Shown one piece after another: positions 5,583-7,456 of a DNA stretch of 7,456 nt (position 1 is its first letter; the number at the start of each line of letters is the position of its first letter). The position numbers and the translations under genes were made by a program. Source of the stretch: an uncultured Devosia sp. (GTDB lineage: Bacteria; Pseudomonadota; Alphaproteobacteria; Rhizobiales; Devosiaceae); NCBI GenBank assembly GCA_934553185.1, contig CAKTFF010000096.1:1-7456 (forward strand), given 5' to 3'. Below the pieces are notes generated by a model, which saw only the letters and a program-made list of their open reading frames with translations, ran no database searches and was not told the DNA's origin.

Positions 5583-5665
5583 CGCTTCCCTCGGGCTTGA
5601 CCCAAGGGTCACTCTCAACCCGGCACAAGCGGCAAGAGCCCCTCGGGTCAAGCCCGAGGGCAGCG
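5583..5665. repeat. REPIN-like pair of inverted palindromes
   Basis: Left arm 5583-5608 and right arm 5640-5665 are inverted copies matching at 24 of 26 positions. Each arm is itself a palindrome: CCCTCGGG-loop-CCCGAGGG is perfect in the right arm (5640-5660), while the left arm has one change (CCCAAGGG). The 31-nt centre carries further nested pairs, CTCT (5612-5615) with AGAG (5635-5638) and CCG (5620-5622) with CGG (5630-5632), so the whole unit can fold as one long hairpin. This is the architecture of REPIN/BIME elements: two REP palindromes in inverted orientation. It lies between convergent genes, where it could stop transcription from both sides or be a harmless mobile repeat. There is no T-run for an intrinsic terminator. 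Confidence 0.8.
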
Positions 5666-5700
5666 CCGGAGTGTGTGCAGCGTAGATAGGCAGGCTCCTA

Positions 5701-5737
5701 ATGAGACCTCATGGTGAGCCTAAACAAACCACGGCGT
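5701..5737 (+). repeat. dispersed intergenic repeat, copy 2
   Basis: This 37-nt stretch matches 2714-2750 at 32 of 37 positions in the same orientation. It shares the ATGAG-AC-CTCAT inverted repeat at its left end, but the right palindrome arm has decayed (CCACGGCGT instead of CCACGAGGT). It ends 8 nt from the tlpA stop codon. Confidence 0.7.
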
Positions 5738-5745
5738 TGTCCCCC

Positions 5746-6405
5746 CTAATCCCGCAACCCCACCAACGCCGTGATCACCCGCTCCCCATCGGGCGTGTTC
5801 CATTCCGCAGGTCCCTGCAACACGCCAAGCTCGCAGCCATTCTCGTCCAGCACCAGCGTAGCCGGCAGTCCGACCGCCACTGCTTCCTGCTTCAGCCGAT
5901 CAAAGGCGGCAAAAGTGTTGTCGGCGTAAAGCGGCAGGTTCTGGAATTGGTTCTCATCGAGAAACGCCTGCGCCTTGGCCAATCCACCCTCGCCGATATC
6001 GAGATTGATCGGCAGCACTTGGAACTCGGCTGAATTGTATTCCGTCGCCAGGGCATCGAGCGCCGGCATTTCTTCGCGGCAGGGCACGCACCAGCTCGCC
6101 CAGAAATTGACCAGCAACGCCTTGCCCTTGAAGTCGGCAATGGTCATCGGCTTGCCCGCGGCATCGGTAAAGGCCATGGTGGCATAGCCCCGCCCCTCGC
6201 CGGTGCCGTTGAGCGCCGCCAGTTCGCCCGCTGCCGCCTCCCCGATAGCCGCGCCTTTCTCGGCCTGAACGGGGCATTCGCGTGCCTGTCCCGGATTGCC
6301 GAGCCAAATCCACGCCGCTATAGCTACAACCAATCCCACCACACCCAGGATGAGCCAAAGCCGGCTGCGGCTCGCACCGGGCCGCGGGGCTTGTGTATCG
6401 GTCAT
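5746..6405 (-). CDS. tlpA: TlpA-type membrane-anchored thioredoxin-like reductase
   Basis: A 219-residue thiol-disulfide reductase tethered to the inner membrane with its catalytic domain in the periplasm. The N-terminus is short and basic, followed by a hydrophobic anchor at about residues 16-36 with no cleavage motif. The thioredoxin fold spans about 75-219: [16 protein letters not shown] holds the active CxxC (C106, C109), and GLPATLVLD holds the cis-proline P181. Two additional cysteines, C44 after the anchor and C191 in DENGCELG, fit the extra pair seen in some TlpA proteins. In Bradyrhizobium, TlpA reduces the copper-site cysteines of cytochrome oxidase subunit II and ScoI; the same job here is inference from family and order. 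ATG 6405 is chosen over an in-frame ATG at 6546 that lies inside argH, since GGAG stands 6 nt upstream. It is divergent from argH by 15 nt. Confidence 0.93.
   Translation of the reverse strand: MTDTQAPRPGASRSRLWLILGVVGLVVAIAAWIWLGNPGQARECPVQAEKGAAIGEAAAGELAALNGTGEGRGYATMAFTDAAGKPMTIADFKGKALLVNFWASWCVPCREEMPALDALATEYNSAEFQVLPINLDIGEGGLAKAQAFLDENQFQNLPLYADNTFAAFDRLKQEAVAVGLPATLVLDENGCELGVLQGPAEWNTPDGERVITALVGLRD
6296..6324 (+). promoter_or_regulatory. candidate argH promoter inside tlpA
   Basis: TTGCCG (6296-6301) and TATAGC (6319-6324) are separated by exactly 17 nt, each matching the sigma-70 consensus at 4 of 6 positions. Transcription would start near 6331, giving a 5' leader of about 90 nt that runs antisense to the signal-anchor codons of tlpA. 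With only 15 nt between the two start codons, the argH promoter must lie within tlpA; this is the best candidate I see. Confidence 0.33.
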
Positions 6406-6415
6406 GGAGAACTCC
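6406..6415. promoter_or_regulatory. palindrome giving both divergent genes their ribosome site
   Basis: GGAGAACTCC is an inverted repeat in the 15-nt gap between the tlpA and argH start codons. Read on the plus strand its GGAG is the Shine-Dalgarno of argH (11 nt before ATG 6421); read on the minus strand its GGAG is that of tlpA (6 nt before ATG 6405). Confidence 0.75.
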
Positions 6416-6420
6416 AGCAA

Positions 6421-7456
6421 ATGAGCAACAAGATGTGGGGCGGCCGTTTCGCTTCGGGCCCTGACGCCATCATGGAGGAGATCAACGCTTCGATCGGCTT
6501 CGATCAGCGCCTGTTCCGCCAGGATATTGCCGGATCGATCGCCCATGCCACAATGCTCGCCGAAACAGGCATTTTGACCGCCGAAGACCGCGACAGCATC
6601 ACCCGTGGTCTAAACGAGGTGTTGGGCGAAATCGAGAGCGGCAGTTTCACCTTCTCGCGGTCGCTCGAAGACATTCACATGAATGTCGAGTCCCGCCTAC
6701 GCGAAAAGATCGGCGACGCCGCCGGGCGCCTTCACACCGCCCGCTCGCGCAATGATCAGGTCGCCACCGATTTCCGCCTTTATGTGCGCGACACCATCGA
6801 CACCCTTGTCGCCCAGGTGCAAACGCTGCAATTGAGCCTTGCCACCCGCGCCGAAGAAGAAGCCGAAACCATCATGCCCGGCTTCACCCATCTGCAAAGC
6901 GCTCAGCCGGTGACCTTCGGCCATCATCTTCTCGCCTATGTGGAAATGCTCGGCCGCGATGCCGGCCGGCTCCTCGATGCCCGCAAGCGCCTCAACGAGT
7001 CGCCCCTGGGCTCCGCCGCCCTTGCCGGCACGCCTTACCCCATCGATCGGCACATGACGGCCGAAAAGCTCGGCTTTGATCGCCCCACCGCCAATTCGCT
7101 CGACGCGGTGTCCGATCGTGATTTCATTCTCGAGACCCTGGCCGCAGCCTCGATCTGCGCCATGCACCTGTCGCGCTTTGCCGAAGAAATGGTGATCTGG
7201 AGCTCGGCGCAGTTCGGTTTCGTGCGCCTGTCCGACAGGTGGACCACCGGCTCTTCCATCATGCCGCAAAAGCGCAATCCAGACGCCGCCGAACTGGTGC
7301 GCGCCAAGATCGGGCGGATCCTGGGCGCCCTCACCTCGCTGCTTGTGGTGATGAAGGGCCTGCCGCTCGCCTATTCCAAGGACATGCAGGAAGACAAGGA
7401 AGTCGCTTTCGACGCTCTCGATGCCTTGTCGCTGTCGCTGGCGGCCATGACCGGCA
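6421..7456 (+). CDS. argH: argininosuccinate lyase, C-terminus cut off by the window
   Basis: The first 345 residues of argininosuccinate lyase, the last enzyme of arginine synthesis, which splits argininosuccinate into arginine and fumarate; the family works as a cytoplasmic homotetramer. Typical length is about 460, so roughly three quarters is present. Conserved regions are clear: MWGGRF at 5-10, EDIHMNVE at 83-90, [10 protein letters not shown] at 105-114, [14 protein letters not shown] with the catalytic His158, [14 protein letters not shown] at 191-204, and the superfamily signature [12 protein letters not shown] at 277-288 carrying the mobile-loop catalytic serine. ATG 6421 gives the family N-terminus and has GGAGAA 9 nt upstream. 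No frameshift or missing active-site residue is seen. In Hyphomicrobiales argH is commonly followed by a small lipoprotein gene and lysA, which would lie beyond the window. Confidence 0.98.
   Translation, partial: MSNKMWGGRFASGPDAIMEEINASIGFDQRLFRQDIAGSIAHATMLAETGILTAEDRDSITRGLNEVLGEIESGSFTFSRSLEDIHMNVESRLREKIGDAAGRLHTARSRNDQVATDFRLYVRDTIDTLVAQVQTLQLSLATRAEEEAETIMPGFTHLQSAQPVTFGHHLLAYVEMLGRDAGRLLDARKRLNESPLGSAALAGTPYPIDRHMTAEKLGFDRPTANSLDAVSDRDFILETLAAASICAMHLSRFAEEMVIWSSAQFGFVRLSDRWTTGSSIMPQKRNPDAAELVRAKIGRILGALTSLLVVMKGLPLAYSKDMQEDKEVAFDALDALSLSLAAMTG

Noticed and set aside
5306..5689. 127-codon plus-strand frame overlapping the YjfB-type gene and the palindromes
   Set aside because: It runs through both arms of the inverted repeat and has low-complexity, basic, Pro/Arg-rich translation with no ribosome site. 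The 60-residue frame at 5355 matches a known family instead.
1..7456. A hidden defence island, mobile element or new multi-gene system
   Set aside because: The HNH nuclease is an ordinary stand-alone type beside housekeeping genes. There is no methyltransferase, integrase, transposase, toxin-antitoxin pair, CRISPR array or tRNA attachment site, and base composition looks uniform across the genes.

Overview
The window is an ordinary-looking, densely coded, GC-rich chromosomal segment of an alphaproteobacterium. The proteins read like those of Hyphomicrobiales (Devosia-like relatives are my best guess). The evidence is the argH/divergent tlpA arrangement, the HIG1-type small membrane protein beside a PduO-type adenosyltransferase, gluQ, and short palindromic repeats in the gaps. 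The genus is inferred from sequence character, not from a search.

Layout. Positions 1-1768 hold three minus-strand genes: a DNA glycosylase of the AlkA/HhH-GPD family, then (ATGA overlap) an alpha/beta-hydrolase carboxylesterase, then after an 87-nt gap an HNH endonuclease whose 3' end lies outside the window. Divergent from these, from 1795, runs gluQ (glutamyl-Q tRNA(Asp) synthetase). After a 201-nt gap with repeats and inverted repeats, a co-directional plus-strand series follows: LysR-type regulator, twin-transmembrane HIG1 protein, cob(I)alamin adenosyltransferase, rhomboid protease, and a small YjfB-type putative motility protein. A 208-nt gap between convergent genes holds a REPIN-like pair of inverted palindromes and a second copy of the gap repeat. 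Then come a membrane-anchored TlpA-type thioredoxin on the minus strand and, divergent from it by only 15 nt, argH (argininosuccinate lyase), truncated by the window end.

How they work together. The glycosylase/esterase pair and the LysR/HIG1 and adenosyltransferase/rhomboid pairs look translationally coupled or co-transcribed from their spacing. Biochemically the set is mixed housekeeping: tRNA queuosine modification, base-excision repair, cobalamin cofactor synthesis, membrane proteolysis, periplasmic thiol redox and arginine synthesis. No gap exceeds 208 nt and no RNA gene, insertion sequence, CRISPR array or prophage gene is visible. I did not find a new multi-gene system. The points most worth a second look are the intergenic repeat elements, the two very tight divergent start regions (one with a palindromic shared Shine-Dalgarno), and candidate operators.
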